Of a stretch of DNA of 64,000 nt, positions 29,944 to 42,699 are shown piece after piece. Location of the stretch: the NCBI GenBank assembly GCA_037783415.1, contig JAZGTN010000037.1, positions 4,092,001-4,156,000 of the forward strand, given 5' to 3'. The DNA is from Leptasterias polaris (Eukaryota > Echinodermata > Asteroidea > Forcipulatida > Asteriidae). How positions within the stretch are numbered: position 1 is the first letter of the stretch; every line of letters begins with the position of its first letter. The notes beneath the pieces were generated by a model. It saw only the letters and a list, made by a program, of their open reading frames with translations, was not told where the DNA came from and did no database searches. The position numbers and the translations under genes were made by a program.

Positions 29944-31118
29944 TTGGCTGTCCATGCTAACCAGCGCGGTTTGTTCATCAACAATAGAAACATCTATAAG
30001 ATTGTGTTTGCCCTAGACTGGTGCATTGGGGCCAGAGACCAGCCCAACCAGCACGGTTTGTTCGTCAACAAGAGAAAGGACTTGAAGATTGTGTTTGCCT
30101 TTGACTGGTGCATTGGGGCCAGAGACCAGGGCCCAATTTCATGGCTCTGCTTACCGTAAGCAAAGAATCTGTGCTTACGGAAGCAGGGAATTCCGCGCTT
30201 CCGTAAGCAAAGAATCTGTGCTTACGGAAGCAGGGAATTCCGCGCTTATGTCACGGGTTAGCAGGGAATTTTTGCTTGTGCGCGTGCGTAGTCTACGTTA
30301 CTAGGCATTCTACGCTTACACAGCTAGCACAGAAATTCGGCGCTTGCTCGGTAAGCGGAGAATGGTGATTGCAAGCGCAGAATTCGGCGGTAAGCAGAGC
30401 CATGAAATTGGGCCCAGCCCAACCAGCACAGTTTGTTCGTCAACAATAAAAAGGACTATAAGATTGTGTTTGCACTAGACTGGTGCATTGGGGCCAGAGA
30501 CCAGCCATACCAGCAAGGTTTGTTCGTCAACAAGAGAAAGGACTTGAAGATTGTGTTTGCCTTTGACTGGTGCATTGGGGCCAGAGACCAGCCCAACCAG
30601 CACGATTTGTTCGTCAACAAGAGAAAGGACTTGAAGATTGTGTTTGCCCTAGACTGGTGCATTGGGGCCAGAGACCAGCCCAACCAGCACGGTTTGTTTG
30701 TCAACAAGAGAAAGGACTTGAAGATTGTGTTTGCCCTAGACTGGTCCATTGGGGCCAGAGACCAGCCCAACCAGCACAGTTTGTTCGTCAACAAGAGAAA
30801 GGACTTGAAGATTGTGTTTGCCCTAGACTGGTGCATTGGGGCCAGAGACCAGCCCAACCAGCACGATTTGTTCGTCAACAAGAGAAAGGACTTGAAGATT
30901 GTGTTTGCCTTTGACTGGTGCATTGGGGCCAGAGACCAGCCCAACCAGCACAGTTTGTTCGTCAACAAGAGAAAGGACTTGAAGATTGTGTTTGCCCTAG
31001 ACTGGTGCATTGGGGCCAGAGACCAGCCCAACCAGCATGGTTTGTTCGTCAACAAGAGAAAGGTCTACAAGATTGTCTTTGCGTTAGACTGGTGCATTGG
31101 GGCCAGATACCAGCCCAT
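29944..31118. repeat. 87-bp minisatellite, about ten copies
   Basis: The unit begins GCCCAACCAGCACGGTTTGT and ends TGCATTGGGGCCAGAGAC. Two copies lie before 30130 and eight from 30416 on. 87 bp is 29 codons, so long frames stay open in two plus frames and one minus frame. I find no start context, splice site or homology supporting a gene. The outer copies are the most diverged. Confidence 0.9.
30130..30414. mobile_element. family-A MITE inserted in the minisatellite
   Basis: Termini are GGCCCAATTTCATGGCTCTG and its inverse, CAGAGCCATGAAATTGGGCC. CAG is duplicated on both sides (30127-30129, 30415-30417). The interior has two copies of a segment with GTAAGCAAAGAATCTGTGC. Confidence 0.85.
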
Positions 31119-32300
31119 GTTATGGTTATTACCCCCTAGTTATATACATGCTAGATTTAGGGTTGGTGTTAGGAACATGGAACATTGGTTTGTAACATAC
31201 TTCCTAGTGGCTAGATCAAGGTGCTTGACAACATTATTATCGCTGTTCATCAGGTATACTTGGACCATTTCTCAAACTTTCTCGACTCCCTTGGGAGCAT
31301 ACAACTTCAAGCTGTTTAATCGAGGCAGAGGGGTTGATTTGCCCAAAATTCGACACAGGTCAAGAGCCATTTTTGCTTTCTCTGTCAGAGGCAGAGGTGT
31401 GAAGGTGTGTTTCTAACACATTAAAACCAGATAGCTCCGGGCAGATGGGGTTCACCAGCCATGGGAAGCAGCTCATCTAGGAGAAGGTTACTCTGATTTC
31501 AAACCCAAGCAGGTGGGGCTTGTAAGCCATGGAAGGTTGAAAACTCTAGATTTCAAACCTCTTTGCTGCTGAAAACGGCGAATCAAGGACCTTGCCCATC
31601 CTTAAATGAAGATGACTTTGGAATAACGGGCAGATGAGATCAAGTAAGATCAAACGGCCAGAACATCAATTCTACAATGTAATGCTTCGTGGAGAGCCTA
31701 GGGCGTGACCAGGCACCTCAGGCGTCACAGCCATCCACTGCAGCTGAGGTAGCCTCCAGTCGTGACAAATCTTTGTACCACTGGACCCAGACTTCTGAAG
31801 CTGAGAGAGTGGGATTGTCCTAGTGCAACAACTGTACCACAATAAACTATTTCCGCAAAGGTTTCTTTGTCCACCATCAAAATGTATTATCTGCACTTTC
31901 TACACGTCCTACGGCGATGGGAGAGGGGTGAAGCGACAGGTGGAGGTAACTACTGGGTGTCAGAGTCTCAACCCTGCACATAGGCTGCCTGAGACATTGG
32001 TGGCTCAACTCCGACCCCGGATAACAGAGAAGTTTGGCAGCATCCCAGGTGACTGAGCAGCCCTGTCTAGGATATACACTGCTCACCCTCAAAGTCTCAA
32101 CCCTAGTCTCAACGTAGGCTGCCTGGGATATTGGTTGCTCAACTACGACCCCGGATAACAGATAAGTTCGGCAGCATCCAAGGTGACTAAGCAGCCCTGT
32201 CTAGGATCTAAACTGCTCACCCTTGAATGAGAGAGGAGACTAGAAAAGCTGTCTCAAACACTACTAGTTGTCCCATCCGAACTGGTCAGCATACTGCGGC
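31119..32300. repeat. decayed dispersed repeat, no gene
   Basis: 31200-31320 resembles 9240-9370. At 31960-32095 and 32096-32230 a segment of about 134 bp is tandemly duplicated (GACCCCGGATAACAGA, AGCAGCCCTGTCTAGGAT). It may be the 3' end of a retroelement, but no reverse transcriptase is visible. Confidence 0.5.
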
Positions 32301-34204
32301 TGGCAGTTTACAACGATTCCACCAAATTAGTCAACCCACAAAGTCAGATAGGGACTGCAAACCCAGATAGGGACTGCAAACCCATTTCCATCCAAGGTGA
32401 GACCTCACTATGATTCCACAGCAAAAACAAAAAAGAAAGGGGAAAGAAAACAGATTACCAGCCGAAATTGGGGTATGACTTTGATTCCAACACATCCTCA
32501 GTCCTCCAAGGTTCCCATTTATACACCATTTCCATGTTTTCCGCACTAGCACTTATAGTCAATTAATATATCTAAAACGGACATGTTAGAGGGTCTGTAA
32601 ATCAATCTAGTTTCTCTATATCTGGCAAATCCCTTCAATCAAATTGAACAAAGTAGAGACAGACGCCAAATATATACATAGTCGGTTTTTTATTGTTTCA
32701 ATATTTCTTGTTAACACTACATCAAATCTTACTCCACTCATTTGTTTATAAAAAACCATGTTGTAAATACATTTTGATCAAATATTCACAAATATATCTT
32801 TTTTCTGCATTCTTGTAAATTAGGACTTAACTTAGCGGTTTATAAAATATAACAACCCTATGTGACTTTGTAGCACCCCCCCCCCCCTCCCTTCCCGAGA
32901 TACAATAAATAAATAACATAATTAGAACCAAGCCTGATAAGCAACTTATTTATAAAAAACAACAAAACAAAACAAAAACACAAAAATAGGTTTCTGCAGT
33001 TTAAAAAAATAACCACTGTGACCTTAAAGGAAAAGCAAACACTTCCAACAGTTCTTAAATATATTACAAACCCAACCTATTATGAGCCTTGCAAAATGGA
33101 AACACATTGCACTTTTATTTTGCATGAAACATTTTGTAAAGAAATCGTCTTCAACTTTTGCGAGAGCTTGAATTGTTTCTTACACTGTGATTTTCTCCAA
33201 TAATCCCACACGATCAACTTAACAAGTTTCTTGTGTAAACATTAACTACTACTACCAAAAAAGTTTGTGACAGAAGGCAAACTTGAGGCTCAATACAATT
33301 TATAACAGCGGTTGATTTTAAAGAGGGGGTGATCGACTTCCCCCTCCCTCCAAAATCTTACTTTTGTTTACAGAAGACTGTTATACAATAACGTTTTACT
33401 TCAATTGATTCACACACAGCCAATAAGATAGCATGAAAATGTCACATGGTGGCTCACAGCCAATCAAAATACAGCAGCAGCAAAGTAGGGGTATAAAAAA
33501 GAAGAACTTATCACTGTGAATTGTTTCGAACAATAACGATTTAACTGCCAAGCATAAGGAAATGTCAACATGGATTTGCCAAGCAGACAAAACAAAGGAG
33601 AAGATTATGAGATAAAAAGTTGTGGCTAATTTCTGCGAAGTTACGCTGGGAAATTGCTTGGCAATCATTTTCTACAAAGCAACACTCTGAAATAGGTTGT
33701 TTATCTTTGCTACACGTAAAGAACTTCCAAGAAATAAAAACCCTGCATTTCAAAAAAACCCATCACAGGCAATTTGGTCTTAATTGTTCATAAAAGCTAC
33801 AAAATTGAAACATTTTTGGCTGAAATTCAGCTGCTTAAATGAAGATACTTTGCTGAACAATGTAATTGCTGAAGCAAAAAGGAGTGTGGGACCAGTTACA
33901 TGTACAGCCAAGATGTATGACATGAAATTTTGGCTGGTAATCTGTTTTTGTTTTTTTAAATCCACCCCCCCTTCTTTTTTTTGTGCCAAGTGAATAAAAT
34001 TCGAGTCAAAATAATCAACAATCCCTAAAGAGGAATTTTTGGGACGCCAGGTGGCAGCAGACTTACTCGGTAAATCAGTTGTTTTTGGAAGTGTGCACAA
34101 CCTCAGAACTATGTGAACAATAGAAATTTACCCGGTAGAGTCTGCTGCCACCTAGTGTTCCAAACTATCTCATTGGTTTCAAGATGGCCCTTTACACTAC
34201 AGAG
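32301..34204. other. intergenic, mostly nothing seen
   Basis: AT-rich. A poly-C tract lies at 32876-32886. The core of a family-A MITE (CAGCTGCTTAAATGAAG to TTTTGGCTGGTAATC) lies at 33828-33945. Confidence 0.5.
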
Positions 34205-34330
34205 AACAATTTCATGGCGCTGCTTACCGCAGATTGTTGCGCTTGCGGTCCATAAAACCATGCACTTTAGGCCCTACAGGGCGCCGTAAGTGCAGAATTC
34301 CGCAGTGAGCAGTGCCATGAAATTGGGCCC
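34205..34330. mobile_element. family-A MITE, short form
   Basis: CAATTTCATGGCGCTGCTTA at the left, and GCCATGAAATTGGGCCC at the right. This is the same subfamily as the copy at 30130. Confidence 0.7.
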
Positions 34331-34618
34331 AGATGTCTACTTGTACCTATTGTGAGAATAATTAAATGGGGGAAAAAATTTGCACAACAAACACAACTCA
34401 AAGAGAGATTTCATGTACACGGTGTTACCGCAAACCTTATTGGATAAACAAAAATGAAGAGTGTCATTTTCAAAAGCATTCCAAAAAAGTTAAAAACAAA
34501 ACTGCCTGTAAAATGAGTGTTTACAAACCCTAGCAGCGCCCTCATTGTAAATAACAATACTAGAAACATTGACCACAGTCAAGGTCTACACTTAGTTCAA
34601 ATGTCAAACTTAACCATG

Positions 34619-35140
34619 GGTGCGTTCGATTAGCTTCCCTGTGTGTACCGGGATTTACACTCATGTTAGCCACGCAACGAGGCTAATCGAAAGCTGTGGT
34701 ATTTTCGCTTGGCACTCTGGGAAAATTAAGGTCAAACGTTTTTGCGTAGCGGTAGGACCTACAAAAGTGTAAGCTCCGTCGTCTGCTCACTTGGAAAATG
34801 TCGATGTCCGTAACGACACAAATTAATTATAAAATATAAAATAACTTGCACACAGTCACCATCTGTTTGTTTTTCTGGAAGTACGTTTCCTTTCCATTTC
34901 CCATAATTGTTTCATGACGATAAATTGAGTGTATTTATGTACCTTTGTTCTCACGTCAAATACAACTTGTCCCCGCCATCTTGGTATGATACGTCATTAC
35001 ACCTGGGCATCCACCAGAGACCCGCTCGCGAGCTGGGGCTGTGGTGGCTTACACCCGGGGCAGACACGTGTATCACGTGATGGCTAATCGAACGCTCTCG
35101 TGCAAGTTTTAGTTACACGTGTAAGCTAATCGAACGCACC
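34619..35140. mobile_element. 522-bp MITE with GGTGCGTTCGATTAGC termini
   Basis: The left end GGTGCGTTCGATTAGCTT is matched by AAGCTAATCGAACGCACC at the right. Subterminal copies GGCTAATCGAA and its near inverse lie at 34680 and 35083. Moderately GC-rich; no coding capacity. Confidence 0.85.
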
Positions 35141-35149
35141 TTTTGATCA

Positions 35150-35390
35150 CAAAGGTCATTTTAAGGTCACACTGTGCGGTTGCAACTACGCATCACAAAT
35201 AGGGCCACTCTAATCGGCCCTGCAAATACACAATCCGAAATGTGGGCCGATCACAACTTGAAAATTCACAAGGGTCATTTTAAGGTCATGTGGTGTGTTG
35301 CAACCAATGAAAATGCATTACAAATAGAGCCAATTTAATCAGCCCTGCAAATACAGTCCGAAAACTGGGCCAACTTAATCAGCCAGAGAT
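35150..35390. repeat. tandem duplication, two units of about 120 bp
   Basis: Both units carry GGTCATTTTAAGGTCA, CATTACAAATAG-like and CCCTGCAAATACA words and end with GGGCC. The copies are clearly diverged. Confidence 0.65.
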
Positions 35391-36800
35391 ACTGCTAGGT
35401 TAAGAAAAACTAGATCTGATAATAATTCAATTCTTTAAGACACATGACAATCAACAAGAGCACTTACAACAAATTGCTTATTTTATTTCTATGGCAACAA
35501 CTTGGTTTCAATGAAGAGTGCACTTAAAGTTTGTATACAAAATGCAAATTAACTTATAATTTGCAACTAAACAGTGTGTCTGCACTTGGCTGTGACTGTG
35601 GCTACATCCCTCCAAAGGCCTATTCTTTAACATTGCATCTACAGCCAACAATCATAGCCATAGCCGAAGTGGCTTTATTCGGACATGACCTTTATCTACT
35701 TGAATCTTCAGACTTCAATTTTGAACAAAATAGTTTTACAAATGTGTGTGGATTTTCTTGTAATGAAGATTAACTCATCCAAAGTCGAATCACACAATAA
35801 TGCAAAAATAGGACAAACATTTGTTGATCCATTTAACCAGAACAGACTTTTATCAGCGATGAAAACAGTCATGATCTAAGCTGGCGACACATTAAAATTG
35901 TCCAGTGACTTTAAGAATTTTTCATTAAAAAAAAAGTAAGTACCAAGAGCCTAGTTTATACCATCCTCCACTCTGTGAGAAAAAAACAAAAAACAGGTCA
36001 ATTTGTGGTGGCTTAAGATTGAGTAATTTCAAAGCATATTTGATTGGTAAAGCAATGACTTTTGTGTCACAGAATATTAAGAAGGCTGTTTCCCAGTGGT
36101 GCCACAAGTGGACTTAGTTGCTGACATGTCACATACTATCAGAGCTTTCCAGTTTAAATTAAAAAATTACTCTGGGAAGCGCAGCAGTATTGCAACAAAT
36201 AACTATAAAAAAAACTACATTTAACAAACACTTTTTGATCCCACTCTCAATTGGTAGTACCTTTTGAGCTTGCTAACCCTCTTTAAAAAAGTGAGGAACG
36301 AATTTGTGTAACACACACTTACGCAAATGCTGAATAAACTTTAGATAGAAAGGGGCACACTTGTTTTTAATTAATAATCTTCAATTCGTTGGAGTCTTTA
36401 CAAAGTGCTCTATCTAATGTTGGATTCATTGACATACTGAATTTGCAAAAACTTCAACCAAATAAAAAACTTTATTTGTAGACCCCCCCAAAACCACCCA
36501 CCCCCATCAACAACCCAAAAACCCAACAAAAAACATATAGGTTGTATTTTTTGTTTATCAAAATGTGGGAGAAAATTTAAAAGAACAATCTCAAACGAAA
36601 CATACCTCTCCCTAGTTAAAAAACAGAACTTTGGTACAAAGTAATAAAAAAAAAAAAAAAAAGTTTTAATAAGGAGAAAAATCAGCCACTTAAAGGAACA
36701 TTTGCCATAAAAAATATATAACTTAATATTCTTCCATAAAATTTGTGTTGTCTGACCATTTCATTTAAAATAACCTTATAAAATGTACACAAGAATGATC
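35391..36800. other. intergenic, nothing seen
   Basis: AT-rich with poly-A runs (36645-36661). No gene or known repeat. Confidence 0.45.
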
Positions 36801-36809
36801 AAGACAATA

Positions 36810-36986
36810 ATTTACAAAGAGACGTTTATTTACAGGTAAACTACAACAAGAGAGAGAGTTTGTCATGTACACAGGATCGCGATGAAGAGTTGTAGATGTA
36901 GAAGTTGCGTTGAGATCGTACAATCTGCCAGCAGAAGGTATCAGCTTCAGCGAAGAGACGTTGGGAGCCAGCCCAGGGATGGGAAA
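36810..36986 (-). other. candidate 3' UTR exon of FRMD4
   Basis: On the minus strand a good acceptor (TTTCTTGACAACAG|TTTCCC, boundary 36986) opens an exon that reaches an AATAAA at 36830-36825. It would pair with the donor after the FRMD4 stop codon at 38722. No convincing protein similarity was found in its frames, so I call it untranslated. Confidence 0.4.
36825..36830 (-). promoter_or_regulatory. candidate FRMD4 polyadenylation signal
   Basis: Minus-strand AATAAA within TAAATAAACGTCTC, inside the proposed terminal exon. Confidence 0.4.
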
Positions 36987-38721
36987 CTGTTGTCAAGAAA
37001 AAATTGGAAATAAATTGATTAGAATCTAAATACTTGTTGTCATGATAAAAAACGTTTCCTGTGTAAAAGGAGAATAAATACAAGTAAAGGGCATTTATAA
37101 AACATTAGACAACAAGAATCTAAACTTACAAATATTACAGTGATATAAAAGCTTTAGGGCAACAGGTTTATAAAGAACATAAAATATACATGTATACACA
37201 AAATATAAAAAATGCACCACATTATCTCGTCCAGCTAACTATTTAATACATGTAGGCTAATTGCACTAGGTAGGAAAGAATCCTTAATTCTGTTGGTATT
37301 AGGACATAGTTGTCGGAACCTGCCTGAGGGATTCTGAGCAATTAGAGCGATAAGAGGGTGGGTTGGATCATGAGTGCCAATGTCTATCAAAAACACATAA
37401 AAAAACAAAAAGGTTTTACAACTGATGGTGTAGCAATTCACCCTAACCGCAAAGTCACAGTGCTCCTTTGCACACCAAGTTACACCAAGCACAATGAGAC
37501 TACCAGCCAACATCTCATGTAATGATTATTGCTCTTAGCTGGTACCCTACACATATCTGCTTTGCATTAATATTATTTGTGTTTATCCATAAACAGACGT
37601 GTGTTAAGAACTGTATACTCGCTGCTTTTCTGATTCCTGTGAAAAGACATCCACAGGCGTACTACTCAGATGGGTCTCCAACCACACTATAGTATACAGT
37701 GCTTAACACACATCGGTGTGTTGAGTAAAACTCAAATAATGTTTGTTATCTCCAAAGCAAATTTAACATCTTTAATTAATTTATCGACCGAACCAACAGT
37801 GAACGAGCTGCCAATAACAGGAAAGGGTAGTATATAACAAATATTCATATATGTATATGTATACATGTGAACACAATTAAAAATTAAATAAACACCTTTG
37901 GAAATGAAAGCAACAATTACAAATTAAATAAGAGACAAGAAGAAGAAAAAAATATGCATATATGTACAAATATGAATACAAAATACACTTTAAAATATTA
38001 ATAAATAAATAAAACATACAAATCAAAATGAAAATTTTAATAAAATACATGAACAAAATAAAAAGAAAACATTTCAAGTAAAAGACATTTCAAATACACA
38101 TTAGTTACTGGTAGAGGATATGTCGTGTAAAACCTGACCATGAACGGAATTTAGAGAAGGGGCTCCAAACTCATCACAATACCCATGGATACTTTTAAAT
38201 GTGGAGGAAATCTTGACAAAAAGCCATGCTTTGTCACATCAACCCGATTCCATGGCACATGCAAGATGTGTTTATTTGTTTGTCTAGAACTTTGATAAGG
38301 TACATGTAAGCCAAGATATTAACTTCTGCTTAGTGCTTAGCAGCTTTGTAAATTTGGGGTCTTGTACGGTCGTGTCTGAATTGGCAGCTGCGGCTACGCT
38401 GTTGCTAGGAGTGTTGCGTAGGGCAGCCTATAGACCACTTGCATTGGCCGCCATCTTTGAAGACAAACAATGGCAACGTGCACCCAGGTACGCGCTGCGC
38501 TCGACTCTCAGCCAATGATAGCTCTTTATGCGTGCACGTTTCATCAGCGAGGGCGACCAATGCAAAGGGTCTATACCTCAAAGCATGTTGACAGAGTGAT
38601 ACAGCCACAGCCACAGCCACAGCCACGACAATTAGACAAGTAGACCCAATATCCCAAAACCTTGGGGGTCTCCAAAGAGATTCAAGGCCAACAGAGCCCA
38701 AGAGAAAAGGCAGAGCCTCAC
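36987..38721 (-). other. FRMD4 3' UTR intron, AT-rich
   Basis: Contains a half copy of the family-B MITE at 38366-38432 and a CAGCCA microsatellite at 38602-38626. 37840-38060 is very AT-rich. No coding signal. Confidence 0.5.
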
Positions 38722-38915
38722 CTTAATTTGACAGCAGCTTTCTCTGCTGTATCTCGTTGCGTCAGACCAGGGTTCCCGACTGGGCGCTGCTGTCGTGATC
38801 CTCAAGCCATGCCAACATTTCCTCGCTGAAGCTGTCCGCTATCGCCAACGATTCCCCAGCATCGCCGCGGTACGTCAAGTCGTCTAGTGATGCGGAGAAA
38901 GAGTCACGCGAAATC
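38722..38915 (-). CDS. FRMD4: FRMD4 last coding exon
   Basis: Codes RDSFSASLDDLTYRGDAGES then IADSFSEEMLAWLEDHD and ends SGTLV with TGA at 38764-38762. The exon continues to a donor (TTAAG|GTGAGG, last exon base 38722), so the stop lies only 40 bases before a splice junction. The acceptor CCACAG|G is strong. The acidic SFSEEMLAWLED end looks like a conserved short motif. Confidence 0.8.
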
Positions 38916-41900
38916 CTGTGGAAAAACACGACAGGTTAAAGCATTCCACTTTAAAACCTGAACAGTAAAACAAAAAACAAGAAAAATTGTAGGATTACAG
39001 GCAAAAGAACAAAGCTAATCCTTGTCTTGTAAATTGTGACTCAGTTTTCAATTTTAACTAGACTACAAAGCTTCACACAGACTTGTACCTTAAGTAAATT
39101 CAGCTGCTCAACTACACGCTCTCAACAAAATCAAAGGTTATTGCAAAGAACAAAAGCTCCCACAACCAACATGACATTAACAAATAGTAGGGTATAACAA
39201 GAACGTCAAGTGACCAGAGGAGGATGCTCCAAGGGGTAGTCAAAACAGAACAAAGTGTGCCAGGACCCTTTATTCTTAAATTGCAGCCATGGATTTATCA
39301 GAGCCCAAAGTGTCTAACTGTCCATAGTGTCACAACCAATCACGTCACAATTGACCTCTTCCCAAACAAAACAGCGAATCTCCAATCAAAATGACCTTCC
39401 TGAAACAAAGTCTTGTTCCCTCCGGACATCCCAAACTTGTTATTCACACATGCAGGTCCAAGGTATTCATCCGGATCTGGAAATTTAGGCATGTATGAAT
39501 TGGCCTCTGCACGTGTTAGTAAGGGCGTTGTTAAGGTTAGCCGATGCTTCAATGCATGATGGTACGCTGACCAAGCCGCAGCCGCAGCTGCTCAGGCCGT
39601 GTCCAAATTAGCGGCTACAACTACGATTCAGCTAGATTTCTGCAACATCATGCGCTGAAGTAGATCATCCTTAGCAACACCCTTAGCAAAAGTCATAGCC
39701 GTAGCCAGAGCTGCCAACTCAGATACGGCCTTATTCAGAAACAGCCCGGGTTTCAACAAAATCGCTGGGGGGAAAATTCAAAACTGGGCAAGCGAAATGT
39801 TCACGTCCAATACTTTGTGAATGACAGACAAGCAATGAGTCCAAACTGAACACAATATATCCAAGATGCAACCAGACACTGTTCTCAATAACACCATTGA
39901 CAATGTGCCTACCAATGGCACGATAAGACAAGGGCTCGATTTCACAAAGAGCTAAGATTGATCTTAACAGCAAATCACTCTTAATTGCTAAGCAAAGTGT
40001 GATGTCACAATACAAATCACTATGGTGATATTGACAACTCATCTTATAAGATGAGTCTTAGTGCTTTATGAAATCGGCCCCACTGGAAATTACATTACTG
40101 CCTGGAGGTGTGTACACACATTGTATTTTGCATAAATTTTGAACTAACAGTAACGTCACAGGTCAGACCCCCTTTGAATAATATAACCTTTGACGTCACT
40201 CCTCAACCAAATTTATAGAAAACAAGAATTGTGCCCAACTTCCAACAGAGGGCGGTTTAGTGGTAAGCAAAGTTCATGCACAGGTCCATGAAAACACTGA
40301 CCATTTCTTGACATACAGAAATATACTACATCATCAAATTATGAAATGGGATTTGGTCTGGAGATTTCAGTCACCGTCAACCAACAGGTGACGTCTAAGG
40401 GGTCTTCAGATTTCTACACAAACAGGACGTGAGTCATCTGAGATGAGACACAAAGCCCCTATCTGGAAGCACTCCCCCCGAATCACCCCACACTCGCTGG
40501 GAAACTCAAACCCACAGAACATCAAACGGCCAACGCTATCATTGTAACCTATAGCCGTGTCTCGTTTTTTCATGGCTGGGTCGGAATTCTGAGACCACAA
40601 CTCCACCCAGAGATCATTTCATGTCATGACATGTTAAGACCGATGACTGATCATTGACAAGAAGCAGTCTGGGTTTAGTGTATAAATAAATCAAAAAACT
40701 AGTTTTCACTCTAAACCCCAAATCCCTAACCCCGCTTAAACTGACCCCGCCTCCCCCACCCCCATAAGGGAGGGGATAAAAACTAAACAAATAAATACAC
40801 AAAATATTCATTATAACAAGGTCCCTTGGACTGGCCATGTTATCTCTTTATAACAGAAACGTTGTTATAAGAGAACAGCGAAGCAAAGCACGACGAGATT
40901 CGAAACTTCAGAATGTACTCTCTATAACCAGAACCTCTTTATAACAGTAAAGGTTTGCCCTTTACTTTTTTTAGTGACTGGCCAGCACGACCAGATTAGC
41001 TTGCCATTTCAATAGTCCACCAGCTTTTTCAATAGTCGGACCACTTGGATGGAATTGTGACTGGTCCTCAGGTGTTTTAACTGGCATTTGAATAATATAA
41101 CCTTTGACGTCACTCCTCAACCAAATTTAAAGAAAACAAGAATTGTGCGCAGCTTCCAATAGAGGGCGGTTTAGGGAATATGCTGACAGTGCTATTTATA
41201 ACAAGGGATGACTGTTTAAAGAACAAAACGAGAAAAACAAATTTGTCGTGATTCATTAATTTTGAGAAGTCAAACCCAGCTGACTGCTGTGAAACTGTCA
41301 ATTAGTTAATTCAAGAAGAATTGTGGAAAATTCTCTGTAAGTATGGACAATGAGTAGTGTTTACAAATCCTTAGTCATTCCATCCTTTGCTATTTAAATA
41401 ATCTACATCCAAATCCCTTACAAACCACACCTCAGGACTGAAAAGGTTTTATGTTAAACAGATTGTGATGATTGCTTAGCTGATAAAGGATATCACAGTC
41501 GACTCTCGCTATAACGAGATCACTGGGACTGGAAAAATTACCTCTTTATAACAGGAAGGTTGCTATAAGAGAACAGCAAAACAAAGAAACACAAAGCAGA
41601 AATGTGATTCTGGACTTCAGAATGCAGTCTTTATAAGCAGACCCTCTTTAAAACAGTTTTCTTTGGGGTTGACTGTATTCTGCTTTTAAAAAAACCTATA
41701 CTGACTTGTGATAAACACTGTATATACCGAGTCATGCGGGGGAGCAATACACAGCCTCTAGAATGGCGGAGGTCGTGGGTTTGAATCCCACCCCAAGTAG
41801 TATGCCTATGAATTTTTGTCTGCAGCATTCTGGAAAGCACCGAGTATACAGTGCTGATCACACATCAGTGTGGGGTCAAAACAAAATTAAGATTTATGCT

Positions 41901-42667
41901 CTCTGTGATCCTAAAACATGGGTGACAAAACTAAAATATCTTTGTTGCTGCATAACTACCCCCCCCCAAAAAAAACCGGTCGTACTCGAGGGCAAACCAA
42001 AATCGGGCACATCTCATTTTTGACATAACATGACATGACCGAAAACTAATAAAAGCACCGAGTCCAACCAATTTTCCGAAAAGGAAGTTACTGATTAATC
42101 AAGTAAAAATCTCAGGCATGTGATGACGGAGATCAAACTGACATCGTTTGAAGCAAATAGGAAGTTGTCTTGATTATTATCGTTAAGTCACAACAATTCA
42201 GGTTGACTATTTGAGCAAACACTTCAATTATAAGGGGTCGGATTTGTTGAGTCTTTATGCTGTTTTTAATACTGTTTTCTCACAGAAAATTGCTTGTGAG
42301 TGAATCACCTTCCCACTTGCTTGATAGTATATCAAGCAAACAAGCCGTTTTTTTCCGAAGTAGAAACAAATATTGACACTTTTTACATCTATCGGCATGC
42401 ACATGACGTCATTTGAGTAGGGCGCCCTCACCTACAGGTCAAAGGGAGGTTATTAATTGGCCAATCCTGCGGCAGTGCCTACAAACTCACACGCTTTGAT
42501 TGTTTCGCCATCTTTTACTTCTAAGATGGCGGCTTGATGACGTCAATGCATAAGGTCTACATGAGTGTGACAGACCTTTTTGTCGTCGAGAAAGATTAGC
42601 ATGCCTGGACCGACCCATGTCCCACAGTTGTTTTTGCCGGGCACTTGTCAATTTCATCAAGCTTTGG

Positions 42668-42699
<32 letters not shown>

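Noticed and set aside
30433..31416. 327-codon plus-strand frame and a 199-codon minus-strand frame
   Set aside because: Both come from an 87-bp tandem repeat whose length is a multiple of three. No start context, splice signal or homology.
36841..36986. Protein-coding terminal exon on the minus strand
   Set aside because: The FRMD4 frame has already stopped upstream and none of the frames resembles a known protein; kept only as a UTR exon candidate.
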